Origin: Acidobacteriota bacterium
GTDB taxonomy: Bacteria > Acidobacteriota > Terriglobia > Terriglobales > Acidobacteriaceae
Reading direction: 5' to 3'
Assembly: GCA_003225175.1 (NCBI GenBank)
Contig: QIBA01000037.1
Span: 1 to 64,000, forward strand
DNA: 64,000 nucleotides
The notes under the pieces are model-generated. The model was given only the letters and a program-made list of their open reading frames with translations, was not told the origin of the DNA and did not search any database. Positions 27,976 to 35,972 of this stretch are shown one piece after another. A program made the translations under genes and the position numbers. How positions within the stretch are numbered: position 1 is the stretch's first letter; each line of letters opens with the position of its first letter.

Positions 27976-29469
27976 ATGCCCACTGCCTGCGATGACATTG
28001 CAATCGATTTTGGCTCCGTGCGAAACCGATTCTTCAAGTTTTTCGGATTCGACGTAACGGATTCGACTGCATCCTTGTGGGACTATACTTATGACCTCGC
28101 AAAAACGAAGTTTGAAGGTAAAACCCAACCCATACTCGGTCCAGATTGCCGCTTTACACCATTCGCGTTTGGCTGCTTTGCCGCTCCTACTGGAGTGGGT
28201 GGCCCAGAAGGACCGACGCCTTGGGATCATGTGGTCTTGCGGCCAGGTTCAGACACCTTCGTGTATATGGACGTAGGATTCTGGGGAGGTCACCGACGAG
28301 ACTTCGGATTAGTATGTGGGCCTCATGTCTGGCTGTGCCAATTCGGTCAGCAACGTGGGGCGCCTGCCCCGATTAACTCCACAGACGCGCCTTCGAATGC
28401 TCTCTGGTCTTTCTATCAGTTCATGGGGAATTTTGGGGTAGCGAATTACGCGGTATCCTCGCATGTCGAGCAAGCTGCGGATTCGACTCAGATCCGATTG
28501 ATACTGCCAGACATGCACATGTGGCCTGATCCCCAGGGGCTTTGCGACCGTCGCCATGAGTTTCTCCGGTTTTGGGACTTCGTTGCGCAGCCATTTTCGC
28601 AACTGGTTGCACTCCAACATCTTGAAAATGTTCCGGCGATGCATAAGGAGGAAAGAGAGCATGCTTTCGGCTCGGCAGGTTACGATCTCGTTCGTCTTTT
28701 AAGTCAAGTCCAATGTGCAAGGGAGGCCGGTTTCGAGATCGAGGTGACGCAGCTCGGTGATCTTTTTGAGATGTGGGCGCCGATCGCGACGCTCATCGAT
28801 AATCTTCCACTGGATCCGGACCACTATCTGCAATCAACGGAAGTCGCGGCTGAGAATATCCCCAAATGGCTACAATTGGTCTATCAGAATCCCGCAAATC
28901 AATTAGCACTGGATCTATTGCTCGATCCTGCAATGAATTGCCAACACGTTTATGGCAATCATGACGTATACATGGCAACTGACTGGAAATCGACTGGAAT
29001 TGAGAAGATAGATTGCCTTAAAGGTTCACGAGCATGGCTGCTAAAGGATTTACTGTGGATCGAGCATGGTCATCGCTTTCAAGTTAATAACAGCGACGGT
29101 TATTGGGTGGCAAAGGATCTGTTCCACCCGGCTGGGCCTGACGTGACAACCAAGGTGAATTATTGGCCTTACCTTCGGAAGTTCACGGACCTTGTTGATA
29201 ATCCTCAGGAAAACCTGTATTGCAGGAATATTCCTTACGCAAGCGTCTGGTATCTTCTTGCTCACCATGCAGAGATTGAACAGGACAGCAAGAAGACGTT
29301 GTTCTTTAAACCGCCGGGATTTAGGATTTTTTGCCAAGGCCATACGCATAACCCGGTACTACTGAAGATTCACGTGTCTTGGCGCAACGTCGACGCAGTA
29401 TTTGTATCTCCAGACGTTCCCGCCAAGACGGCAGCGGCCGCTGCTGGCCAAAACGTGGGCGCAAAATGA
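27976..29469 (+). CDS. Candidate T6SS effector with metallophosphoesterase motifs
   Basis: 497 residues, no signal peptide. From residue ~170 all five blocks of calcineurin-type phosphoesterases can be read in order: DMH (D179, H181), GD (261-262), GNHD (327-330), HGH (364-366) and GHTH (455-458). These ligate a di-metal centre and predict a phosphomono- or diesterase; the substrate (nucleic acid, phospholipid or nucleotide) is unknown. The first ~170 residues, Trp/Phe/Cys-rich, are not recognised and could be the delivery part. Start ATG 27976 with GAGG 6 bases upstream; TTG 27955 is an alternative. It directly follows vgrG-PAAR and its stop overlaps the next start (ATGA). An effector role is inferred from this position. 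No obvious immunity gene follows it. Confidence 0.75.
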   Translation: MPTACDDIAIDFGSVRNRFFKFFGFDVTDSTASLWDYTYDLAKTKFEGKTQPILGPDCRFTPFAFGCFAAPTGVGGPEGPTPWDHVVLRPGSDTFVYMDVGFWGGHRRDFGLVCGPHVWLCQFGQQRGAPAPINSTDAPSNALWSFYQFMGNFGVANYAVSSHVEQAADSTQIRLILPDMHMWPDPQGLCDRRHEFLRFWDFVAQPFSQLVALQHLENVPAMHKEEREHAFGSAGYDLVRLLSQVQCAREAGFEIEVTQLGDLFEMWAPIATLIDNLPLDPDHYLQSTEVAAENIPKWLQLVYQNPANQLALDLLLDPAMNCQHVYGNHDVYMATDWKSTGIEKIDCLKGSRAWLLKDLLWIEHGHRFQVNNSDGYWVAKDLFHPAGPDVTTKVNYWPYLRKFTDLVDNPQENLYCRNIPYASVWYLLAHHAEIEQDSKKTLFFKPPGFRIFCQGHTHNPVLLKIHVSWRNVDAVFVSPDVPAKTAAAAAGQNVGAK

Positions 29470-30143
29470 GTCAGGCAGAGCTTGGTTTTTACCATATCGT
29501 CACTTCCGGCGAATGGATTTCAAAAATCGCTGCAATATACGGCTTCGCAGATTGGAAGCAGATCTGGAACGCACCGGAAAATGCCGACCTTCGGAGCCAG
29601 CGCTCAGATCCAAACGTCATTTATCCGGGGGACCAAGTCTACGTTCCCCAGCGCAAGCTCCGCGAAGAGAGTTGTAGCAGCGACAAGCGTCACAACTTTG
29701 TTCTCGGGAAAAACAAAAAGCGATTGAAAATCAAGCTCGAGAATGCAGTCGGTGTCCCGCGAACGAATATTCCCTGCATGCTGGTGATCGACACCAAGGA
29801 ATATAAGGGACTAAAGACTGATAGCAAAGGAATGATCGACGTTCTGATAAGTGACACAGCTGAAGGAGGATGGTTGTTTGTAGGTGGCGACCAACGCGAG
29901 CGGTATCAGGTTAGACTAGGCCACCTTGATCCCATCGATATGGTAAAGGGCTATCAGCAACGGCTGCATAATCTTGGTCATTACAAGGTTAGGGTCGATG
30001 GCATCACTGGACCATTTACCAATTTAGCTATTCGCGCCTTTCAAGAGAGGGAGAACTTAATCGGCCGTAGTCCCGCACTGAAGGTTGACGGGATCATGGG
30101 CCCAAAAACTCAACAGGCGCTCTTGGATCGGCACGGGTACTGA
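29466..30143 (+). CDS. LysM / beta domain / peptidoglycan-binding protein 1
   Basis: 225 residues from ATG 29466, overlapping the preceding stop by four bases (ATGA). LysM domain at about 5-60 (YHIVTSGEWISKIAAIYGF...NADLRSQ...YPGDQVYVP), then a conserved linker REESCSSDKRHNFV, a TTR-like beta domain (LKIKLENAVGVP...LKTDSKGMIDV), and a C-terminal PG_binding_1 helical domain (YQQRLHNLGHYKVRVDGITGPFTNLAIRAFQ...VDGIMGPKTQQALL). There is no signal peptide, so export by the Sec route is unlikely. It could be a T6SS-delivered cargo carrier or a factor that loads the upstream phosphoesterase on VgrG. It is a tandem paralogue of the next gene. Confidence 0.85.
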   Translation: MSQAELGFYHIVTSGEWISKIAAIYGFADWKQIWNAPENADLRSQRSDPNVIYPGDQVYVPQRKLREESCSSDKRHNFVLGKNKKRLKIKLENAVGVPRTNIPCMLVIDTKEYKGLKTDSKGMIDVLISDTAEGGWLFVGGDQRERYQVRLGHLDPIDMVKGYQQRLHNLGHYKVRVDGITGPFTNLAIRAFQERENLIGRSPALKVDGIMGPKTQQALLDRHGY

Positions 30144-30198
30144 TGCCTTCGAACGGGCAGAATCTTCCCCGCGTGAGAAACGGAATTGAGTAAGAAGG

Positions 30199-30849
30199 AT
30201 GAGTACAGCAACCGCAGAAGTAATTGACCACGAAATCGCTCAAGGCGAATGCTTGTCTTCCATCGCAAAGCAGTACGGCTTTGATTGGCAATTTATCTGG
30301 AACCACGCGCTGAATGCCGACTTGCGCAAGCTGCGAAAGACACCGAATGTCTTAAAGCCCGGAGACGTTCTTCACATTCCTGCCAAAGAAATAAAGCACG
30401 AAGATCGCGCGGCTGACGCTCTACATAATTTTCAGATCACCGGCGTTCCTACCAAACTGATTTTGCGGCTGATGCGTGGTGGCAAGCCACTCGCAAACGA
30501 GAACTACACTCTACGAATTTCTAGTGGAGCCGCCATTACGGACAAGACTGACAGCACCGGAAAAATCGAGAAGGTTATCCCCGCAAACGAAACCTACGCC
30601 AGCCTCTTGTTAAGTAATGGTCTGGAGGAATATCCGCTAAAATTGGCCCATCTCGATCCAGTAGAAACAACGACTGGACTGCAGGCGCGTCTCCGTAATC
30701 TTGGCTTCTACGGTGGATCTGTCGACGATTGCGATTCGCCGCTGCTCATTGTGGCTCTGAAAGCGTTTCAGAAAAAAAACGGTTTGAATGAAACCGGTGC
30801 TCCCGACGATCCGACCAGGGAGAAACTGAAGTCGGTCCATGGAAGCTAG
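30199..30849 (+). CDS. LysM / beta domain / peptidoglycan-binding protein 2
   Basis: 216 residues with the same architecture as its upstream neighbour: LysM (HEIAQGECLSSIAKQYGFDWQFIWNHALNADLRK...PGDVLHIP), linker KEIKHEDRAADALHNF, TTR-like beta domain (LILRLMRGGKPLANENYTL...KTDSTGKIEKV), and PG_binding_1 (GLQARLRNLGFYGGSVDD...ALKAFQKKNGLNETG). No signal peptide. AAGGATG places ATG 30199 close to its Shine-Dalgarno. Convergent with the lysozyme-like gene at 30875. Confidence 0.85.
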   Translation: MSTATAEVIDHEIAQGECLSSIAKQYGFDWQFIWNHALNADLRKLRKTPNVLKPGDVLHIPAKEIKHEDRAADALHNFQITGVPTKLILRLMRGGKPLANENYTLRISSGAAITDKTDSTGKIEKVIPANETYASLLLSNGLEEYPLKLAHLDPVETTTGLQARLRNLGFYGGSVDDCDSPLLIVALKAFQKKNGLNETGAPDDPTREKLKSVHGS

Positions 30850-30874
30850 AAAGTAAAGCAAGGCTCTGACTGAG

Positions 30875-32191
30875 TTACGCCGGTACCTCTTCCAGAGGCG
30901 ATACCGGGAAATCACCAGGCGCAGAGAAAGGCGGCCATGACGGTGGAGCTTCCCTCGCACGTGGGTTAGGCACATCCTTTGTTTGATTGGCGAAATCGAA
31001 GTTCCCCGGTACCTGATTATGGCTAACCTGTGCGCCTTCACCTTGGCTAGCGAGCGTATTTGCATATGCTTCCGCCTGCGGTCCGCTTCCGTTGTATGCT
31101 TTCCAAGCGCGGTGAGCCCAATCGTTCCAGTGAATATTGGCTTGATATTTATGGCGTAGGTGTTCAAAAAACTCATTGATACCTCGGCGTACGCTCGCTC
31201 GCCAATCCCAGACGGTCTCACGGCCGACAATTCTCCCTGGTAGTTTTGTGTACTGCAGAATGCCTACGCCCCAGTCGAATGAGACGTTCGGGAAATATTC
31301 CGGATCATCAGGATAGTCAAACAAAACCGCACAATCAGGCTGAGCAGCATTGTTCTGGTGGTGCTTCTGAACGAAGTGCATCGTCGCCCTTGTTTGTGCA
31401 GTTTTGAGAAACTGCTTGAACCCGCTCTCGTGTGCAGCCACGGCCCGCACCATGTGAATAATGTTCGTGTCGCGACCCGCGAGTTGCCGGTCGATGTAAC
31501 TCAACACCTCCGCCTGAGCGGGATTGTTCCCGCCGATGCGTAAGTGAACGTAATCGCGCAATATGACAGAACAGGAGGGAGGAAGTGCTCCGACCTCAAG
31601 AATTGCATGGCCACCCATGACCGGTGCGTCGACGTCGTTTGAGTTGTAGTCGTAGTCAATGTCAGGATCCGTCGCGGCCTGAAAAAGAGTGAAAGCTGCT
31701 TTTCGACTCTTTCCCTGCCATTCGTCATCAAGGACCTCGCATTGTCCGCGGTAACGATAAGGACCATGCGTTGCCGGCGGCTCTACTCCACCTACATTCC
31801 AATGTCGGCACAAGACATGTCGACAATGTAGCCGCCAGTAAATTGGAACGTCCGCCGGATCAAAGCCAGATATGGTGCATTGGACCTTGATTTGCGGCAT
31901 GCGCGGCTCAGTCGTAATACGGAAATCCTTGCCACTATTGTTGTTGAAAGTTTGACCGCGGGGAAAGACTCCGTCTTGATAGCCGGGTGGATCGTTTCGA
32001 TCCAGATTGCTGATCTGCAGAAGGAATCCACCGCACTCGATAGTGTTGAAGTCCGAAGTACCGTTTGCCGTACGACACACCAGCAATTCTGGAGTGTCAC
32101 TGGAGTTGCGCCGTTCAGGGACAGTCAGGCCCTGATCCTTTTCGGCAAATGTATTGTCAAGGATGTGATACGACGGTTGATGCGGCGCCAT
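30875..32191 (-). CDS. Candidate T6SS effector, lysozyme/transglycosylase-like
   Basis: 438 residues, no signal peptide. The C-terminal half reads as a lysozyme-fold glycosidase: AVAAHESGF with candidate catalytic E255, GVGILQYT (308-315, compare the GLMQ block of SLT enzymes), RRGINEFFEHLRHKY, and AYNGSG (365-370, compare AYNAG). The N-terminal ~240 residues are Cys-containing and unrecognised, possibly for delivery. It is the last gene of the four-gene operon 35761-30875 and overlaps the upstream Cys-rich gene by 35 bases. GGAG is 9 bases before ATG 32191. Cleavage of peptidoglycan in the target periplasm is inferred from the motifs and T6SS setting. Confidence 0.72.
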   Translation of the reverse strand: MAPHQPSYHILDNTFAEKDQGLTVPERRNSSDTPELLVCRTANGTSDFNTIECGGFLLQISNLDRNDPPGYQDGVFPRGQTFNNNSGKDFRITTEPRMPQIKVQCTISGFDPADVPIYWRLHCRHVLCRHWNVGGVEPPATHGPYRYRGQCEVLDDEWQGKSRKAAFTLFQAATDPDIDYDYNSNDVDAPVMGGHAILEVGALPPSCSVILRDYVHLRIGGNNPAQAEVLSYIDRQLAGRDTNIIHMVRAVAAHESGFKQFLKTAQTRATMHFVQKHHQNNAAQPDCAVLFDYPDDPEYFPNVSFDWGVGILQYTKLPGRIVGRETVWDWRASVRRGINEFFEHLRHKYQANIHWNDWAHRAWKAYNGSGPQAEAYANTLASQGEGAQVSHNQVPGNFDFANQTKDVPNPRAREAPPSWPPFSAPGDFPVSPLEEVPA

Positions 32192-32804
32192 TCTTCTTTA
32201 CTCCTGTCGCAAATGCTATACGCGAGAATTCATAAGTCGCGGTGCCGGCGCAGGGATTGGCGCCGGTTCGGCATTGCCACGTACATTCAAGTCGAACTGA
32301 TGCTGCGTGCCCATCTTTTGCTTCCGTGACCGTGGGCGCACAGAATGCCTGGCCCGGCAGATCGTTCTTCAACTCCCAAGCTTGCTGGGTCTTGCAAATT
32401 TTTCCGTTATTTCCGTCTTCGTGTACCCAGTCGGCATCTCGGCTTCCTTTGCATTTCAATCCGATGAGTTCCCAGTCAATGCATCGATTTTCGCCGGAGG
32501 CAACCTCTGATACATGAGAGCGCGCTGTGCAGCTGAGGTTCGCGGCGTCCAAGTTACCGCGCATGCGGTAAAACCATTCGCTGTCAGCCAGCTTTGCTTT
32601 ATCCTCGCCGTGTTCCGACTGTGCTTGAGATTCCGCCTGCGCTTCGTGAGGTAATGCTGAAGTTGCTACTCGCGCAGACGACGAGGCTATATGCGTCTCG
32701 CTAGGGCGTTGCTCGAATCTGTCGCATCCAATCTCGAAAACTGCGCTAAGCATTGCCAACGCAGTTACGATGTTTAACCTCCGCCTTCTAGCCCACACAC
32801 TCAT
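32157..32804 (-). CDS. Cys-rich exported protein, candidate immunity to the lysozyme-like effector
   Basis: 215 residues. An N-terminal hydrophobic segment after WARRRRLNIV (VTALAMLSAVFEIGC) is a signal peptide; the Cys at its end might be lipidated but the lipobox (EIGC) is not canonical. A Ser/Ala/Glu linker follows. Residues ~75-195 contain at least eight Cys (LSCTA, NRCID, LKCKG, KICKT, AFCAP, LECTWQCRTG, NPCAG), which suggests disulfides in the periplasm. It starts 11 bases after the upstream gene and overlaps the effector-like gene downstream by 35 bases. Periplasmic location plus overlap fits an immunity protein against a wall hydrolase; no family was recognised. Confidence 0.65.
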   Translation of the reverse strand: MSVWARRRRLNIVTALAMLSAVFEIGCDRFEQRPSETHIASSSARVATSALPHEAQAESQAQSEHGEDKAKLADSEWFYRMRGNLDAANLSCTARSHVSEVASGENRCIDWELIGLKCKGSRDADWVHEDGNNGKICKTQQAWELKNDLPGQAFCAPTVTEAKDGHAASVRLECTWQCRTGANPCAGTATYEFSRIAFATGVKKNGAASTVVSHP

Positions 32805-32815
32805 CGGACGTGCCT

Positions 32816-33946
32816 CTATGGTTTTTTCTTGAATTGCTTACCCCGGTCCTCAGCTTTTTTCTTGAATCGCTGTCCGCGATCCTCTAGATATTGCCACTGC
32901 GGACGCCAAGCAAGCAGGTCACTTCCAGTGTCGCGCTGTGTATGCAGCCAGTTTAATTGCTGAGTGTCGAAACTAGCTCCAAACAGCTGTGCTGCTCGCA
33001 GCGCCTTGGCTCGAACCAGTTCATGTTCCTCATCGCCGGGGTCAACAGGTTTCTCATGTTCTCTCGCACGTTCAACAAATGTTCGGGCGATATGTGCCCG
33101 CAGATCTGGTGCGCGACTCGACATGCGCAGCAAAGTTATTCCCGCCCAGTAAGCCAAAGCCGGAGTCGCGTAGTCCTCAGTCTCAAGATACAAGCGCGCC
33201 AGCCGGGAGATCTGCTCGGTAGGACTTAACTGTAGGATGCGCTGCCGAAGGGCGATTTCGCTTTCAGTCCGGGCAACATCGCCCCCCAAATACTCCTCGA
33301 GTTCATCAACCTCGTTACGCAAGCCACTGACTTGGCGGTCGCGGTGTTCTCTTTCCGCGTCCGCGAGTTGACGCTGCGCCGCTTGCATGTGTGTAGTAAC
33401 CCATTGCCGATGCTGCGCGATCGCGGCAGGCGATCCCAAGGCTTGGCATACCTCCAGTATTAGCTGCCTTTGCGATTCGATGTCAGCGCGATTTTCAAGC
33501 TGCCTGAGATATTCCTGTGCGGCGTTTGCAACTTGTGTTTCATTGCCAATCCAAGCAAGTGTCACTAACAAGACGGCGGCTTTCGGGACGCCTGTCGCGT
33601 CCGCTTCCTTTTCTGTTAGCAGGTTTTCAAAGCCGCCGGATGTTTCGCTGAGCTGATAGAAGACCGCCAGCCGGGAGAGCTTGCGCAGATTTCCGAGCGA
33701 CTGTGTCGACGTAAGGTGCTCGCGCACGAAGCGAACAGCTTCGGCTCGGTTTTCTATTGCCGGCGGCGGAACCACATTGTATTTCGCATTGGCTGCCAAA
33801 TAGCCGGCAAGGCGTTCGCTCTCATTCAACACTTGCTGATCAATCATTTTCTGCTCTCCAGTTGCAACTACTCCGGTCGCGAGCAGCGCGGCAACGGCCG
33901 CACAGCGCGCAAATTTGTATGCTGTGCGTGGGGTTTGCTCAGGCAC
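32816..33946 (-). CDS. Exported helical protein, candidate immunity to the LysM-zincin
   Basis: 376 residues from GTG 33946, 3 bases after the upstream stop. A signal peptide (YKFARCAAVAALLATGVVATG) is followed by an all-helical Ala/Glu/Arg-rich body with TPR-like spacing (NLRKLSRLAVFYQLS, KAAVLLVTLAWIGN, EQISRLARLYLETEDYATPALAYWAG). The C-terminus carries a basic tandem repeat, EDRGQRFKKK then EDRGKQFKKK. No enzymatic motif. Its place right after the predicted metallopeptidase suggests a periplasmic immunity or accessory protein. Confidence 0.65.
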   Translation of the reverse strand: MPEQTPRTAYKFARCAAVAALLATGVVATGEQKMIDQQVLNESERLAGYLAANAKYNVVPPPAIENRAEAVRFVREHLTSTQSLGNLRKLSRLAVFYQLSETSGGFENLLTEKEADATGVPKAAVLLVTLAWIGNETQVANAAQEYLRQLENRADIESQRQLILEVCQALGSPAAIAQHRQWVTTHMQAAQRQLADAEREHRDRQVSGLRNEVDELEEYLGGDVARTESEIALRQRILQLSPTEQISRLARLYLETEDYATPALAYWAGITLLRMSSRAPDLRAHIARTFVERAREHEKPVDPGDEEHELVRAKALRAAQLFGASFDTQQLNWLHTQRDTGSDLLAWRPQWQYLEDRGQRFKKKAEDRGKQFKKKP

Positions 33947-33949
33947 GGA

Positions 33950-35761
33950 TCACCATCCATCCAACAGTGCAGCATTGCCAGTTCGAATAAACATCACCGG
34001 ATTGCCTGCAGGCTTGCCATCGCTGAAGGCTATCTTCTTCGGCGGAAGAGGGTCGCTGATGCGCTTGGGACCGTTCACGACGCGCTCATGTGAGCCAACC
34101 GGCGAACCCGCGCCCATCATCTCGGTTGCAGGAATCGCATGCCCCCGGTCCATTAAGATGTGCCCCATTTCGTGCGGCACGGTGGTGTGGAAATTATCTG
34201 CCTTAACTATCGTCTGTTTGAAGATAAGTGCGCTGTTGACCATTTCGTCGATTGGTTGCTCCTTGGGCGGGTCCGCAGCATTTGGAGGAAATGCTTCCCC
34301 GCAAGAACCGGCGCTGAGCGTATCAACGATGAAAATATCTATCCGATCGGAACCGCTGTTGTAGTTCTTGACGAGTACGCGCTCTTGTAGAGTTCCCACG
34401 TGCGCATTGGTGCCATCGAATTCTTGTACCTTCGCTCCAACGATTCTGCCAACGCTCACCGGATGTTTAGCATCGTTGTTCTTGACAATTGTTAGGCGAA
34501 CGTCTTCGTTCAGCGGATCGCCAATCACAATATCTGCGGTGCGATAGACCTGGCCGATGAGCGGCGGGTTCTCTGTCACCGTAACTGTCGTTGTAAGGGG
34601 CGGCAGCGCAGCCGTAAACGAAGCTCTGATAGCATCGGCCAGAGCGTTCGCGGTTGCGATTGGCTTCTCCTTTGCGACGGTTGTAGTCTCAACTGTTTCA
34701 TCAAACATAGCTCCAACACGTAGGCGGATAGAGATTTTTTTTCCCCCCACCGCACGTCGCGCCCAGCCGTTTGCGACCGCTATCATGTTCGCGGGAGCGG
34801 GAACTTCGCGAACCTGCTGTACCATTGTCAAACTTAGATTCGCCTGTGCGTAGAGCTCGCGCACGTACTTCAGGCAACTTCGGCGTGCTTGGTCAATTGT
34901 TGAAACCGGGACTCCCGTTTTGCCATTTTTTAGGATATGTACCGCCATCTTGGCGCGTTGCTTCGACTCGCCAACATCCAGCTCTTCTGTCGCGTGACAC
35001 TTCGTAGCACCGGTGGCAGGACATTTTGAATACTCGTAGGTTGCGCGCACTCGCTGGTCCAGGATTTCGACGGCTTCATCGCCATCGTCTACGAGCGTAC
35101 CAACTAGCAGAGTCTGCTCGTTAACAGACTTTTTGTCATCGTGGTCTACAACCAGGCGCAGATACTTGGAACGATAGGCAGGAGCCGAGCGTACTTTTTT
35201 GCACTTCAATGTTGTGATCCGACGGTCAGCTTCATGTCCCACGCTTGCAAACAAGATATGGTGATCAATCGTGCCATCAGCTGCGTACACTGGTCGGAGC
35301 GCCTCCAGACGAACATTTACAGTACCTCCTGCTGCTGGATCGACGACTTCCACTTTGAAAGTATCGCCGTCGCGATCTCCTTTTGAATCGAATCCAAATC
35401 CCGGCGGCAGATCAATATCAGTCCTAATGTTGCTCACATTCAGGACTAAAAGCGTGTCATCATCAGCGTATGTCTTTGTGCCCGAACCGTGCACAAAGCG
35501 AACAGAGAATGGAGGTGACGTGAGTTTGACGAAGGTCGAAGTAGTATCAGTTGATTTGGATTCGTCCTTGATGTCCCGTTCGGGGACGACGACGATGTCG
35601 CCGGGTTCGAGGTGGCGACTTGTAACAAAATCTTTGCCAGCATTCGCATCCCGCAAACGCTGACAGTGTTCGAATCCAGCTTCGATAGCCAGCAGGCAAA
35701 GCGAATCTCCGGATTCCGCTTTCAGTTTCAGTGGCGGTCCATTATCGACAACCGTCGCCAT
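33950..35761 (-). CDS. Candidate T6SS effector, LysM domain plus zinc-metallopeptidase motif
   Basis: 603 residues, no signal peptide. The N-terminus is a LysM-like domain (LKAESGDSLCLLAIEAGF...LEPGDIVVVP) followed by the same kind of linker (ERDIKDESKSTDTTSTF) found in the two plus-strand LysM proteins. Beta-rich segments follow. Near the C-terminus is a zincin motif, HEMGH (530-534), with a possible third ligand H541 in MDRGH and a Met-Met at 548-549 that could be a Met-turn. This predicts a metzincin-like protease or amidase. It is the first gene of the minus-strand operon and is followed at 3 bases by a signal-peptide protein. Effector function is inferred. Confidence 0.75.
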   Translation of the reverse strand: MATVVDNGPPLKLKAESGDSLCLLAIEAGFEHCQRLRDANAGKDFVTSRHLEPGDIVVVPERDIKDESKSTDTTSTFVKLTSPPFSVRFVHGSGTKTYADDDTLLVLNVSNIRTDIDLPPGFGFDSKGDRDGDTFKVEVVDPAAGGTVNVRLEALRPVYAADGTIDHHILFASVGHEADRRITTLKCKKVRSAPAYRSKYLRLVVDHDDKKSVNEQTLLVGTLVDDGDEAVEILDQRVRATYEYSKCPATGATKCHATEELDVGESKQRAKMAVHILKNGKTGVPVSTIDQARRSCLKYVRELYAQANLSLTMVQQVREVPAPANMIAVANGWARRAVGGKKISIRLRVGAMFDETVETTTVAKEKPIATANALADAIRASFTAALPPLTTTVTVTENPPLIGQVYRTADIVIGDPLNEDVRLTIVKNNDAKHPVSVGRIVGAKVQEFDGTNAHVGTLQERVLVKNYNSGSDRIDIFIVDTLSAGSCGEAFPPNAADPPKEQPIDEMVNSALIFKQTIVKADNFHTTVPHEMGHILMDRGHAIPATEMMGAGSPVGSHERVVNGPKRISDPLPPKKIAFSDGKPAGNPVMFIRTGNAALLDGW

Positions 35762-35972
35762 GCTGCAGTCTCCGTTGCCAAAATGAGGATTGATCGGGAG
35801 GTCTTATATCCGAAATCCGCCTCCCACGCAAGGAGTACGGACTGAGACATCCCTGCAATGGGGGCAAGACATTCGCCTGAGTGAACGTGTGTTTCGGCAT
35901 TAGGCCGCCTTGTGAAGAGAACGTAAACCGGGTGGTCTGGAGATTGCTTCGTGACAGATTACATTCACGCGC

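Noticed and set aside
32157-32804. Cys-rich exported protein as TssJ
   Set aside because: Non-canonical lipobox, Cys-rich body unlike TssJ, and location inside an effector-type operon overlapping the lysozyme-like gene.
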